64,000 nt of DNA from [Eubacterium] cellulosolvens LD2006 (GCF_000621585.1 NZ_JHXY01000007.1:171875-235874); one strand, 5' to 3'. Shown: positions 39,477 to 48,506, counted from the stretch's first letter. Notes: generated by a model from the letters alone, not told the origin. Made by a program: numbers and translations.

Positions 39477-40795
39477 AATTTGCGTTTGATCATCGCATAG
39501 GTTCCCACATTTTCACTGCAAAAATATGCGCATTCCGGCATATACTCTTTGATCAGAGCCGGTGATTTCACATGATCCATCACAATCTTGTAACCAAGTT
39601 TTTTCACCTGTTTCACATACTCCAGATTTTCCGCTTTTTCCGGCGAAATACAGAGCATCGTCGCCGCGTCTTTCTCCTTCACCAGTTTACGAAGCGCCTT
39701 GTAGTTGTCGTCTTCTTTCTTCTTCAGATCCTCCAGCGAAGGAGCATCCGATCCGATGAAGAGTACATTGCACTTCGGAACCTCATTCCGGAACGACTGC
39801 AGAATGCCACCATGCACACTGCCGACCGTCACGTTTTTTGTCAGGAACTCCGACTTATTCACTCGATCCGCAAATTTTTTCATGTTTTCGTCCGTCAGAT
39901 ACGCCTTGATGTCCAGAAGAACCGCATAGCCGGTCTTCTCCGCATCATCGAGCACGTCCCAGAGCGTCGGAATGATCGTGTCGTCTTTCCAGAGCCGGAT
40001 CTTTTTGATCTCCTCGTAGGTCATCTTCGAGAGATCATATTCTTTTCCGTCATACGACTTCACTTTCGCATCATGCGTGATGATCGGCGTTCCGTCCGAC
40101 GCGCGATTGACGTCAAGTTCCGAACCGGCGTACCCGAGCACCCAGGCCCAGTGAAACGCCTCCAGTGTATTCGCATGGAAAGCATCGTACTGCCCGTAGC
40201 CCATATGGGCAAGCGTAAGTTCCCCCTCCTGCGGTTCCAGGATCTGCTTATTGAAGCTGGAATAATATCCCACCTTTACGCTTCCGGAAGCAGCCTTCGC
40301 ATTCCAGTTTTTCTCCGCGCCTTCCTTCGGAAGAATCACGAAACGATAGTTCGCCTCCGAATTCACCGATGACTTCGTGAGCGGTTTACTGAACTCGCGG
40401 AAGGTCAGAAAGTTCCCGCTCTCATCATAGATCATAAGACGAACAAGGAAATATTCGGGTTTGCTGTTGAGAACTACGATATTCTCGTCCAGTTTCAACG
40501 GTTTCGCCGAGCGAAGCGACTTGTAGGTCTTCTGTTCCTCGCCGCTTGACCAGAGAATTCCTCCCTCCTCCAAATCCATGTTGATATAATCGTGGAAATA
40601 CGACTGCACCATCGACACCATCGCCGTTCCTGCTCCGCCGGTGAGATCCTTCTCATTTGCGACATTCTGTGAACGGGCCATATTGCTCGCCTCGATCACC
40701 TGATCCGACCGGATCGTACGGTACACAAGGACTCCGGTAAAAATAAACGCGATCAGTACGGCAACAATTCCCCCTATGAAATGCCTGATTCTCAT
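39473..40795 (-). CDS. Membrane-anchored GDPD-like protein
   Basis: This 440-residue protein has an N-terminal membrane anchor (about residues 5-28: HFIGGIVAVLIAFIFTGVLV) rather than a cleavable signal. It contains the same beta-rich domain plus a GDPD-like domain as its two downstream paralogues, without the N-terminal repeats. The GDPD part begins near residue 197 with LAHMGYGQYDAFHANTLEAF, then GSELDVNRASDG and THDAKV, so His-Met replaces His-Arg here too. I place the start at 40795 after AAAGGGG; the frame is open 51 codons further upstream without a ribosome-binding site. It may tether the family to the membrane. Activity untested by sequence. Confidence 0.75.
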   Translation of the reverse strand: MRIRHFIGGIVAVLIAFIFTGVLVYRTIRSDQVIEASNMARSQNVANEKDLTGGAGTAMVSMVQSYFHDYINMDLEEGGILWSSGEEQKTYKSLRSAKPLKLDENIVVLNSKPEYFLVRLMIYDESGNFLTFREFSKPLTKSSVNSEANYRFVILPKEGAEKNWNAKAASGSVKVGYYSSFNKQILEPQEGELTLAHMGYGQYDAFHANTLEAFHWAWVLGYAGSELDVNRASDGTPIITHDAKVKSYDGKEYDLSKMTYEEIKKIRLWKDDTIIPTLWDVLDDAEKTGYAVLLDIKAYLTDENMKKFADRVNKSEFLTKNVTVGSVHGGILQSFRNEVPKCNVLFIGSDAPSLEDLKKKEDDNYKALRKLVKEKDAATMLCISPEKAENLEYVKQVKKLGYKIVMDHVKSPALIKEYMPECAYFCSENVGTYAMIKRKF

Positions 40796-41044
40796 TTCCA
40801 TCCCCTTTCTTTTCTTCTGCAAACATTCGTCCGGAAACTCCGTTTCCGCGAATGCTGTTTTCGCGTCAATCCATTCGACAGCCATCCACTCTGCTGTGAA
40901 TCCGGCCGTATCCACCGTCCGTTCTTTCACACAAACGGCTGTCCGCACATAACCGCCCCCCTGGAGCGCCTCCTTTTTGGAGACGCCGGTTGCGGTTCCT
41001 GCGGACAGCCCATGATTATCTTCCTGCGAATGATATCTTTTTAC
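40796..41044. other. Gap between the GH26 gene and the GDPD-like gene
   Basis: A hairpin at 40951-40997 (GCGCCTCC with GGAGACGC inside an AACCGC/GCGGTT outer stem) may end the GH26 transcript, although no T-run follows. No other feature is recognised. Confidence 0.35.
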
Positions 41045-42793
41045 TTACTTCGTGCTCTTCCACTTCGGAAGTTCATCCAGCGTAATACAATAGTTACTGT
41101 TGTAAAGCTTTTTCAGTTCTTTCTTATCCTGATACTGTGTTCCCGATACAAACGGAGACTGCGCGTCATCGTACCACGGGCAGAAGTACAGCCATGCGGC
41201 GTGCTCAACCTTGAGGTTCTCAAGGGACGGGATACTGTCGTTCTCCGCCATGGCTACCATTTTTCCGCCTTTTACATAGTCGCTCAGCTCCCAGAAATAA
41301 CCGGACTCCGCATCCAGGTTCGGGCCGGATGTTTTTCCGTCATGTCTGTGATACTGTGTGTTGTACTTGTCGTAGGCAACCAGATCGGTGTACTCGTCGC
41401 CGACATACCACTCTTTCGATGTGTTCGACCAGGTGTAGAGGTTCTCCTCCCAGATCAGATTGTGAATGCCGTAATCCTCGGTGAGCTGCTTGTACAGGTT
41501 TTTCCAGAGAGCTTTGAATACATCCGCTCCCTCTTTGCTCCACCAGAACCATGCGCCGGATCCGTCCAGTCCGCCGTTTCCTTCCGCCTCATGGAACGGA
41601 CGGAAGATAATCGGAACGCCGGCCTTCTGCACTTTTTTCAGCTCTTCCGCGAGATTCTTCACACAGAGATTGTAGTAGTCATACTCCGCCGTTCCCTTCT
41701 TCAGGCAGTTTGCCGTCACAAAATCGGTCTGCGGCGTGTAGGTTGTCGCGGAGAAATCCAGCGGCTCGTTGTAAGTATAGCTGGACATAACCTTCGGTAC
41801 GTTGACATGCCAGGAAGCGGTGCAGATTCCGCCTTTGTTCTTCCCCCAGTCGATCATGCGGTTCGCGACGCCGTCGTCCCATTTGTAGCAAGGACAGTAG
41901 GAACCGAAGTCAAAGCCGCGGATTGCCGGAAGCTTTCCGGTCGTCTTCTCGAGATACTTCATCTCGTAATCATAATCGCAGTAGGAGTAGCCTCTGTTCT
42001 GTGAATCGTAATCGTAAACCTGTCCGTCCTCGTCGTAGCAGTGCCACACGAACTTTGATCCGTCATCGGCCACCGCCTTGTCCTCTTCTTTGAACGTATA
42101 CGTCTTTCCCGTGCTGTCCTTGCAGGTATTTGTCGCTGCGTCATAGCGGATCGTCGTCTGATTCTTGTGTCCGCCGCCGTAGATCTCCTGCTGTCCGGCG
42201 AGAATACCTTTTCCGTATACTTTCTTCAGATACTTCAGAAGCTCTTTCGCGGAAGCATCTGCCTTTTTGTCACAGGGCTTGTCCGTCGCTGTTTTCAGAC
42301 TCGGAAATTTCGCCTTCTCGAGGGTGACAGTATCCATGACCATGTAACCGTAAACCGGCTTGAAGGTCAGTGTGTTCTTTCCTTTGTGGAGACGAATCAT
42401 TCCAAAGTCGAAATCGATCCAGTCTCTTGTCATCGGGATAACCTTTGTGTAATCCGTGCCATTGACCGAAACCGTCTGCATTCTTCCGTCATCTGTAATG
42501 AACTGAAGCGCTCTTGTCGTCAGCTCATACATACCGTCTTCTTTTACATTAACCGTAAAGGAAAAGTTCTTGTTTGTGAGATACACAAAACCTTTGCCGG
42601 AATATCCCGGGAACTCATCCTGATACACCTTGGTGATCAGTTCTCCTTTCGTGTTGTCCATATCCTCCGCCTCGATGGTGTACGGGAACTTCGTATAGGA
42701 AGTATCGTCCGCCGCAAACGCGGATGTCGGCGCCATTCCCATCATCATGCCTGCCACCAGCGCAAGTGCCATGCCTTTCTTAATCAAACTCAC
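41045..42793 (-). CDS. Secreted GH26 beta-mannanase with N-terminal CBM35-like domain
   Basis: This exported protein of 582 residues has a signal peptide (1-27, ending TSAFA). A beta-sandwich module (about 38-160) starts YTIEAEDMDNTKGELI and fits CBM35/CBM6. A GH26 barrel (about 190-570) follows. GH26 motifs include GILAGQQEIYGG, IRGFDFGSY, the acid/base Glu in IIFRPFHEAEG near residue 402 and a nucleophile candidate in VAMAEND near residue 514. GH26 enzymes cut beta-1,4-mannans. I start at a GTG (42793) preceded by AGGAG; the frame is open nine codons more. No C-terminal tail or dockerin is present. A perfect TATAAT at 42855-42860 lies upstream. Confidence 0.9.
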   Translation of the reverse strand: MSLIKKGMALALVAGMMMGMAPTSAFAADDTSYTKFPYTIEAEDMDNTKGELITKVYQDEFPGYSGKGFVYLTNKNFSFTVNVKEDGMYELTTRALQFITDDGRMQTVSVNGTDYTKVIPMTRDWIDFDFGMIRLHKGKNTLTFKPVYGYMVMDTVTLEKAKFPSLKTATDKPCDKKADASAKELLKYLKKVYGKGILAGQQEIYGGGHKNQTTIRYDAATNTCKDSTGKTYTFKEEDKAVADDGSKFVWHCYDEDGQVYDYDSQNRGYSYCDYDYEMKYLEKTTGKLPAIRGFDFGSYCPCYKWDDGVANRMIDWGKNKGGICTASWHVNVPKVMSSYTYNEPLDFSATTYTPQTDFVTANCLKKGTAEYDYYNLCVKNLAEELKKVQKAGVPIIFRPFHEAEGNGGLDGSGAWFWWSKEGADVFKALWKNLYKQLTEDYGIHNLIWEENLYTWSNTSKEWYVGDEYTDLVAYDKYNTQYHRHDGKTSGPNLDAESGYFWELSDYVKGGKMVAMAENDSIPSLENLKVEHAAWLYFCPWYDDAQSPFVSGTQYQDKKELKKLYNSNYCITLDELPKWKSTK

Positions 42794-43022
42794 TGCCTCT
42801 TCTCCTCTCTCCCAATCCATAATTGGCGCTGTTTTATCAGCTTTTTTTGTATTGATTATACCATCTTTTTGTTTTGTTGTCTGAAATTTATGTGCGAAAT
42901 CAAGTCTTTTTCATATTTTCGTACATAATTCCATATAAACCCGGCCGCAAGCGAAATCTGTCAAAGGATACACCTTACGACATGGGAAGGAGTATTGTCA
43001 TGTCTGTTTTTCTAATACAAAA

Positions 43023-43066
43023 GGCAGAGATACGGCGCACCTATTCATGCGTTCCACATCTCTGCC
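43023..43066 (-). terminator. Terminator at the end of the structured 3' region
   Basis: The 9-bp arms GGCAGAGAT and ATCTCTGCC are separated by 26 bases and followed by TTTTGTATTAG on the minus strand. It lies about 300 bases beyond the stop codon at 43360. Confidence 0.75.
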
Positions 43067-43357
43067 CTGTTCACAGGATCCGGGATCCTGCTCACCGCTT
43101 AAGCGCCTTCCTGCGCGTTCAGCCTCCTATTCATTTGTGCCGTCACATCCAGGATCGGAACCGTTCCGTCAATTCCCCTGCGGCTTCGCCTCCGCACCTC
43201 CCTGTGCAGCCGCCTCTGACCTGTTGGCGTACGTCCCCGACAGGAACGGGAAACCTGCCGGGGACAGGGCCATATGTTACAAGTCAGTAAGCCTGCTCAT
43301 GGATGTTACCGGCCTTTGGGAAAGCTTCTCCCTCACCTTTTCCAAAGGGACCCGGTT
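43067..43357 (-). ncRNA. Candidate structured RNA / long structured 3' UTR
   Basis: This GC-rich segment, richer than its surroundings, contains several strong hairpins in a row. Near 43313-43347 are CCTTTGGGAAAG and CTTTTCCAAAGG. At 43233-43265 are GTCCCCGACAGG and CCTGCCGGGGAC. Near 43180-43213 are GCGGC and GCCGC, and at 43074-43090 CAGGATC and GATCCTG. It ends at the minus-strand terminator 43023-43066. No reading frame has a plausible start or composition on either strand. It may be an orphan structured RNA, an OMEGA/HEARO-like or intron remnant, or a protective 3' UTR. I do not recognise a known family. Confidence 0.45.
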
Positions 43358-43359
43358 CT

Positions 43360-46287
43360 CTACGAACTGCCGTCTCCATTCGGATACATAAAGCAGATCT
43401 GCAGCGTGTTTCCGCTGCCCGGATTGCCCGAAAACGCAAGCTTTCCGTTTCCGTTTCTGTCCACGGTCACGGACGTTATACTTACGTTTGATGAATTTCC
43501 GCCGGTGATAACCGCGTGACAGGAATTCACCACCTGAACCCTGTGCGCAAGCTTGAAGGAAATGGTCGTGGCGCCGGCGGATTTGAAATTCTGAACCTCG
43601 AATACAACATCCGATCTTCCGGAAAGCGTCGTCATCGTATCCGTGACGGAGTTGACGGTATCGTTAAACTGATCTTTTGTCACTGCATTCTGATTCACGG
43701 TTTCTCCGGCAATCGTCTTCCACTTGCCGGGGGATCCGCCCTCCGTACAAACCCATCCACTCGGATTTGCCGAAAGATCCGTATTGATGACACGGTCACC
43801 CGTCTTCCATGTGCCGGTAACCGGAACAGATTTCATATAGGCCTCTACCAGTCCGTTGGACAGAAGCACATACCGGTCGCAGGCATTCTCCGCCTCCACG
43901 TCCGAACTTACTCTGCTCTGCCACTTGTAGCGAAGACCTATGTATTCTCCGTCATCACAGGTCAGGTAGTCGTCGACCAGCAGACCGCTGATCGGCACAT
44001 CTACATACTTATCATATTTGTGCGCCGCCGTTCCCCGATAAATTCTGAGATAACCGGTCTGCGCAAAAGTCTCTGTATAAGCCCTGAAGCGAAGTCTCGT
44101 CTTTGCGTCGGAGATTGTAATCACCTGATCCGAGTAGTCCGTGTTCTTCGCCCTCGTCATAACCAGAGCACGCTCCGGATCAATCATGAATTTCGAGCTG
44201 AAATGATAGGTTCCTGCCGAATAGCCTCCGACAACCGTCTTGCCGGTATCCTGTTTCGTCGGAACCGTCACCGTTGTCGTGTCAACATGATTCGTCGAAG
44301 CTTCTACAGAGTTCTTAATAAACATATTTCCATTGCCGCTCACAGAGAAGTCCATCTCCCTCTGATACAGCGGATGAATAAAGTTTCCATTGATCTTCAA
44401 CCCGGTTCCGGCGGCAGTATGTCCACCCTTAACCTTTACCGTCTCTGTGACGTTCTCCAGACGAAGAGAACACTGCGGGCCGACGGTAATGGCATCGTTT
44501 GCAAGAACCGCATTTCCATTCTGTCCGTCAACATCCTCAAAGGTTACGTTTCGAAGCGTCACCGAAGAGCCGTGGTTGTTGTCGTTCTTCTTGATCTCCA
44601 TCGTGGTTTTCCCCATCAGATAGAAAAAAGAGTCCGACACCGTAACAACGGAGTTGATAAACTGATGCGTTCCGGAGATCTGTTCATCATGTTCTCCGGA
44701 AATGCTGACTGCCTTACACTCCTTGAGCGTATAGGTATTCTGAATACCACTCGTGATGGTCGCTCCGGCAACGTTCACAAGCTTACACTTCACTTCCGTG
44801 AGATTCGAAAGGATCGCTCCGTCCCCAAGACCCAGATATAAATCTACACTTCCGAGTCCCTTGTTGATATATACGTTCGCAATTTCTCTGTTGTCGATGT
44901 ACTGCCCGGCGCTTCGAATACTCATGGACAGCTGGCGGAACGTACAGTTGCGAATATAAGATCCGGTCAGCTGCATCAGAATACCGCAGGCATTCGGGTA
45001 CTGACTCGGATTCGCGTTTTCAAATTTGATTCCCGAAATTCCGGACTTCGGAAGAAACGCATACGCCTTCACCCAGGTATCCACGCTTTTCGCGTTCATA
45101 CCGAAAGCATATCCGTCATATGCGACATATACTTTTGCGCCGTTCCCTTCCACGCTGATCCCCGCCGGAAGATAGATCAGATCATATACGACATAATTCT
45201 TGCCAGCTGTGAGTTCGATGGTCGCCACTTTGTTCTTCTCGCAATAGTCCACAGCTTTCGTACACATCGTGTAGAGATCACAATCCGAGGCGGAAGACGC
45301 AAACTGGTCGACATTCACGCTTCCGGAGAAATCACTGCCGGCGGCCGCGTCTCCGTCGAGCTTCAGATCCGCTTCAGATGCCGGTTCTGCCGCAGGTGAA
45401 CTTTTCTGTTCCGCAGAGCCGGCGAGAGCTGCGTCCGTCGACGAAGCTGCTGCCCCGACAGAAATATTTTCCGGATCATTTTCTGACGAAGCTTCGATCG
45501 TTCCGTCTCCTCCGGTCTGTCCGCTCGCTTCCGAAGAACCGGCCTTCGTTGCCTTCTCTGAAAAAGTCTGTGACTCTGACGCTCCGACGACCTCCATGTC
45601 GTCGGCCGCCGCAACTGACGCGTTCATCTCCGACGGAGGATCCGCCGTGATAAACCGCTTATACTGCGCGTAAACCGTCATGTCCGACGCGACACGAGGT
45701 TCTGCGGCCAACGGCTGCGTACCCGACGCGTCCAGCGTCCAGCAGGAAAAGGTTCCGCTCTCATGATTCGGAATCTCCGCGTAATTCCAGGTAAAATCGC
45801 CATTCTCCGGATACTCTGCCGTCATAGATGTCAGCCGTCTTCCCTCGGCATCCTTCAGATATCCGCCGTTAAAATTGAAACAGACCGTGCACTTCCTGTT
45901 GAACACGGCGTAAACCGTCATGTCCGACTGCGGTACATATTCCCGGTCCAGCGTCTCTCCGCCCGGCCTCTGCGCCCATCCGGCAAACATAAGGTTCGCA
46001 TCGTCGGAGACAGGCGTGTACGGACTTTCGAGCTTCGCGCCTGCCGGCAGTTCATACTCGTAAACCGTATACGCTTTGTCAGAACTATCCAGTATGTGAC
46101 CGCCGCCCTGCATATTAAATGTGATCCGATGCGGTTGGTCCTGTGTCGACGTTGTTACATCCCTGTCCTCGCTGACGCTGACATTTGCAGCAAAAATTCT
46201 CTGAACAAGAACAATACTGCATACCAACAGCACCGCAAGAACGATTCCCACGATTTTTCTGCTTGCATGATTCAGTTTTGGTAACAT
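43360..46287 (-). CDS. Secreted or anchored protein with InlB-like repeats and a beta-helix
   Basis: This 975-residue protein has an N-terminal hydrophobic segment (about 13-33: VGIVLAVLLVCSIVLVQRIF). Listeria/Bacteroides-type (InlB B-repeat) units follow at about 50-220 (MFAGWAQRPGGETLDREY, MTVYAVFNRK, MTVYAQYKRF), then a low-complexity Ser/Ala/Glu spacer. A right-handed beta-helix with pectate-lyase-like fold occupies about 370-680 (VYDLIYLPAGISVEGNGAKV). The C-terminal third (about 690-975) is beta-rich and unfamiliar. The start at 46287 follows AGGAGG. The beta-helix hints at polysaccharide binding or cleavage, but catalytic residues are not identifiable. It is transcribed toward the structured region at 43067-43357. 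Confidence 0.7.
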   Translation of the reverse strand: MLPKLNHASRKIVGIVLAVLLVCSIVLVQRIFAANVSVSEDRDVTTSTQDQPHRITFNMQGGGHILDSSDKAYTVYEYELPAGAKLESPYTPVSDDANLMFAGWAQRPGGETLDREYVPQSDMTVYAVFNRKCTVCFNFNGGYLKDAEGRRLTSMTAEYPENGDFTWNYAEIPNHESGTFSCWTLDASGTQPLAAEPRVASDMTVYAQYKRFITADPPSEMNASVAAADDMEVVGASESQTFSEKATKAGSSEASGQTGGDGTIEASSENDPENISVGAAASSTDAALAGSAEQKSSPAAEPASEADLKLDGDAAAGSDFSGSVNVDQFASSASDCDLYTMCTKAVDYCEKNKVATIELTAGKNYVVYDLIYLPAGISVEGNGAKVYVAYDGYAFGMNAKSVDTWVKAYAFLPKSGISGIKFENANPSQYPNACGILMQLTGSYIRNCTFRQLSMSIRSAGQYIDNREIANVYINKGLGSVDLYLGLGDGAILSNLTEVKCKLVNVAGATITSGIQNTYTLKECKAVSISGEHDEQISGTHQFINSVVTVSDSFFYLMGKTTMEIKKNDNNHGSSVTLRNVTFEDVDGQNGNAVLANDAITVGPQCSLRLENVTETVKVKGGHTAAGTGLKINGNFIHPLYQREMDFSVSGNGNMFIKNSVEASTNHVDTTTVTVPTKQDTGKTVVGGYSAGTYHFSSKFMIDPERALVMTRAKNTDYSDQVITISDAKTRLRFRAYTETFAQTGYLRIYRGTAAHKYDKYVDVPISGLLVDDYLTCDDGEYIGLRYKWQSRVSSDVEAENACDRYVLLSNGLVEAYMKSVPVTGTWKTGDRVINTDLSANPSGWVCTEGGSPGKWKTIAGETVNQNAVTKDQFNDTVNSVTDTMTTLSGRSDVVFEVQNFKSAGATTISFKLAHRVQVVNSCHAVITGGNSSNVSITSVTVDRNGNGKLAFSGNPGSGNTLQICFMYPNGDGSS

Positions 46288-46677
46288 ATGGCCTCCTAAA
46301 ATAATTTCCCGTATTATTTCATGCCCTCTGTTATCCAAATTTTACCATGTGGCAAAATTGCAAATATATTGGTATATCACCCAAATATCAAAGTATTTGC
46401 AGTCACATTCCGCGCGCAATTTATCCAATAAAACGTTTTCGCGTTACCATTTGCGCGTAATCGAGCGAAATTAAGTAATTATTTCGTTAATTTTGCACAC
46501 CTTCTGTTCATCCTTTCGGACGCTTTTCGCTCCGCTAATCCATTACGCACGTTTTTTCGTAAATTCATTACTACTTTTGCCATGAATGGCTGTATATATT
46601 GCACTATTTTTGATTGTATGACATTATATTTTGTTTTTCTCAATATGAATGTGAATAATTTGATACGGAAATACAAT
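46288..46677. other. AT-rich gap downstream of mgtE terminator
   Basis: This stretch should hold the promoter of the gene starting at 46287, but no convincing -35/-10 pair was found. A 34-codon frame from about 46583 to 46479 (MAKVVMNLRKNVRNGLAERK...) is basic but lacks a ribosome-binding site and is not called. CGAAAT and ATTTCG arms near 46470 make a small AT hairpin. Confidence 0.3.
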
Positions 46678-46713
46678 ACGAGAGTGCCAGATTATTTTTT
46701 TAGGCACTCTCGT
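46678..46713 (-). terminator. Terminator of mgtE
   Basis: The perfect 11-bp arms ACGAGAGTGCC and GGCACTCTCGT have a 14-base loop, and ATTGTATTTCC follows on the minus strand. It lies 36 bases past the stop codon. Confidence 0.8.
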
Positions 46714-46748
46714 ATGCTATATTCTGTGATTTTATATAGGATTTATAT

Positions 46749-48107
46749 TCAAACTCCCGCAATAAAAGGGAGAAACAGCTGTGCCAGCCCCAGGAAAATA
46801 AAGAAGCCAAGCACGTCCGTCGCCGTCGTGACAAAAATCGAGGATGCGACCGCCGGATCCGCGTGCATTTTTTTCAGAACCACAGGCACAAGGAATCCGA
46901 AAAAAGCGGACACGATCAGATTTCCCACCATTGCCATGATGACAATCAGGCTGAGAAAAGCATTGCGATACATAAAGTAGACGACCACGCTGGTCACGAC
47001 GCCGCAGGCGGCTCCGTTCAGTACGCCGACTGTCAATTCCTTGCCCAGAGGCCGGAGGGCGTCCTGCCAGCTGATATCCTGCTGCGAAAGCGCCCGAACC
47101 AGAATCGACATCGTCTGCGTGCCGGCATTTCCACCCATGCCGCTGATGATTGTCATGACCGCGGAGAGCGCGACAACCTTCGAGATCGTGCCCTGAAACA
47201 GGCTGACGGTAAACGAAGCGAGAAACGCTGTCGCCAGATTTACCAGAAGCCAGGGAAGACGCATCCGAAGAGATTCCTTCCAGGTGGATTCCAGATTCTC
47301 TTCCGCATTTACACCGGCCATCTGGAGCATATCTTCATCATACTCCTCGACGATGACATCGATCACATCGTCGACAGTGATGATTCCGAGAATCTGTTTC
47401 GAATTGCTGACAACCGGAATCGCGTTCAGATCGTAACGCGATACCAGGTGCGCCGCCTCTTCCTGATCCGTCTCCGGCAGCACGGAGATCACCTGATCGT
47501 CCATAATGGTTCCGATGACGGTATCTTTCCTCGCCGTCAGCAGCTTGCGCAGATCGATGCAGCCAATCAGCTGTCTGGAGGCGTTGATTACATAAATCGT
47601 TTCGATCATCTCCGTCTTCGGGCTGATCTCCCGGATCTTTTTCAAACCGTCGTAGACGGTGAAGTCTTCCCGAAGCGCGATATAATCCGTGGTCATCAGA
47701 CCACCCGCCGAATCCTCCGGATACTGCAGCAGTTTCGTGATAATCTGCCGGTCCGAATTCTTCATCAGCCGGATGACCTGTTTCCGTCTTCCGATCGGGA
47801 AATCCCCGAGCATATCGACGATATCATCCTTCTGCATGTACTCCATCGCGGAGAGCAGTCGCTCATCATTCAGCGTCTTCGCGATGCGAATGCGTTCCTT
47901 ATCCTCCGCCTGCTCCATGAGGGAAGCAAGTTCATCCTCTTCCAGCAGTGCGCAAAGACCGGCCGTTTCCGTATCATCGAGTTCGCCGACCATCTCCGCA
48001 AAGTCGATGGGTTGAAATAGCCCGATAAATGCGGAAAGCTTCTCGTGATCCCCCTCTTCGATCAGGGCACGGAGCTCTTTCAGATCCTTATTCTTAAATT
48101 TCTCCAT
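46749..48107 (-). CDS. mgtE: MgtE-type magnesium transporter
   Basis: This 452-residue protein has a cytosolic N-domain (about 1-130, helical, with LLEEDELASLMEQAEDKERI) and a tandem CBS pair (about 135-260, AGGLMTTDYIAL and IPVVSNSKQILGIITVDDVIDVI). Five membrane helices (about 285-450) include the signature SGMGGNAGTQTMSILVRAL near residue 325. MgtE is a Mg2+-gated channel for magnesium uptake. Firmicute mgtE genes are often under an M-box riboswitch. I do not see M-box consensus here, but the leader contains a short ORF and a terminator-like hairpin (48207-48317). Confidence 0.95.
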   Translation of the reverse strand: MEKFKNKDLKELRALIEEGDHEKLSAFIGLFQPIDFAEMVGELDDTETAGLCALLEEDELASLMEQAEDKERIRIAKTLNDERLLSAMEYMQKDDIVDMLGDFPIGRRKQVIRLMKNSDRQIITKLLQYPEDSAGGLMTTDYIALREDFTVYDGLKKIREISPKTEMIETIYVINASRQLIGCIDLRKLLTARKDTVIGTIMDDQVISVLPETDQEEAAHLVSRYDLNAIPVVSNSKQILGIITVDDVIDVIVEEYDEDMLQMAGVNAEENLESTWKESLRMRLPWLLVNLATAFLASFTVSLFQGTISKVVALSAVMTIISGMGGNAGTQTMSILVRALSQQDISWQDALRPLGKELTVGVLNGAACGVVTSVVVYFMYRNAFLSLIVIMAMVGNLIVSAFFGFLVPVVLKKMHADPAVASSIFVTTATDVLGFFIFLGLAQLFLPFIAGV

Positions 48108-48206
48108 GATATTTCTCCTTCAAAATGTGTTTTCAGCTGCAGTCGCAGTAGTTTCATTGAAGAAGACAGACGTGGTTAAGCTATGTATTTTTCGACAGGA
48201 AATATA

Positions 48207-48317
48207 CTAAAAATAAATGCCGGAGGTGCCCCCTATGCCGGGCGAAGAGCTCCGGATTCGTCTTCCGGATCCTGTTCGTATGAAATTACAACTTCGACCG
48301 TGACTGTCTCCGTCCAT
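48207..48317 (-). CDS. Candidate 36-codon leader ORF of mgtE overlapping a hairpin
   Basis: An ATG at 48317 sits 7 bases after GAAGGAGG, one of the better ribosome-binding sites nearby. The 36 codons (MDGDSHGRSCNFIRTGSGRR...) end in ATT TAT TTT TAG. The last third covers a hairpin at 48220-48255 (CCGGAG with CTCCGG, inner GCCC/GGGC) and the stop lies in the following T-rich tract. Translation to the stop would therefore open the hairpin. The peptide resembles nothing I know. The arrangement resembles attenuation but could be coincidental, and another frame here also looks protein-like without a start codon. Confidence 0.35.
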   Translation of the reverse strand: MDGDSHGRSCNFIRTGSGRRIRSSSPGIGGTSGIYF

Positions 48318-48380
48318 AGTGGTACCTCCTTCTCGGCATATTTCTCAGGTAATTTTCATTTGCAAGCTTTTTGTGCGGCG

Positions 48381-48506
48381 GGAGAATCGCGAAGCGATCT
48401 TCCCATCTGCGAGCTGCGCATCTAAGCGGAGCGTTGTGGTATGGGGATTGTGAAGCAATTTCCATACCACGCAAAGAAAGGTTGGAAAAAATCCCAACCT
48501 TTCAAA
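48381..48506. repeat. Dispersed element copy 2 with attached hairpins
   Basis: The core at 48381-48434 matches 8035-8090. It is followed by a long hairpin at 48436-48470 (GTGGTATGG with CCATACCAC and inner GATTG/CAATT) and by GAAAGGTTGG/CCAACCTTTC at 48475-48506, which could end the xylanase transcript. The stretch 48507-48719 holds a further small stem (GGCTATA with TATAGCC) and no gene I can support. Confidence 0.55.

Noticed and set aside
43047..43391. Plus-strand coding frame over the structured segment
   Set aside because: Composition is random-looking with no ribosome-binding site, and the hairpins explain the open frame better.
46479..46583. 34-codon basic frame after mgtE
   Set aside because: No ribosome-binding site or promoter pair and only a weak AT hairpin after it. 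Kept as part of a gap.
48108..48330. M-box magnesium riboswitch upstream of mgtE
   Set aside because: The conserved M-box blocks (GTTAGGTGAGGCTCC-like and the later GATGC/CCAATGGG parts) are not visible on the minus strand.
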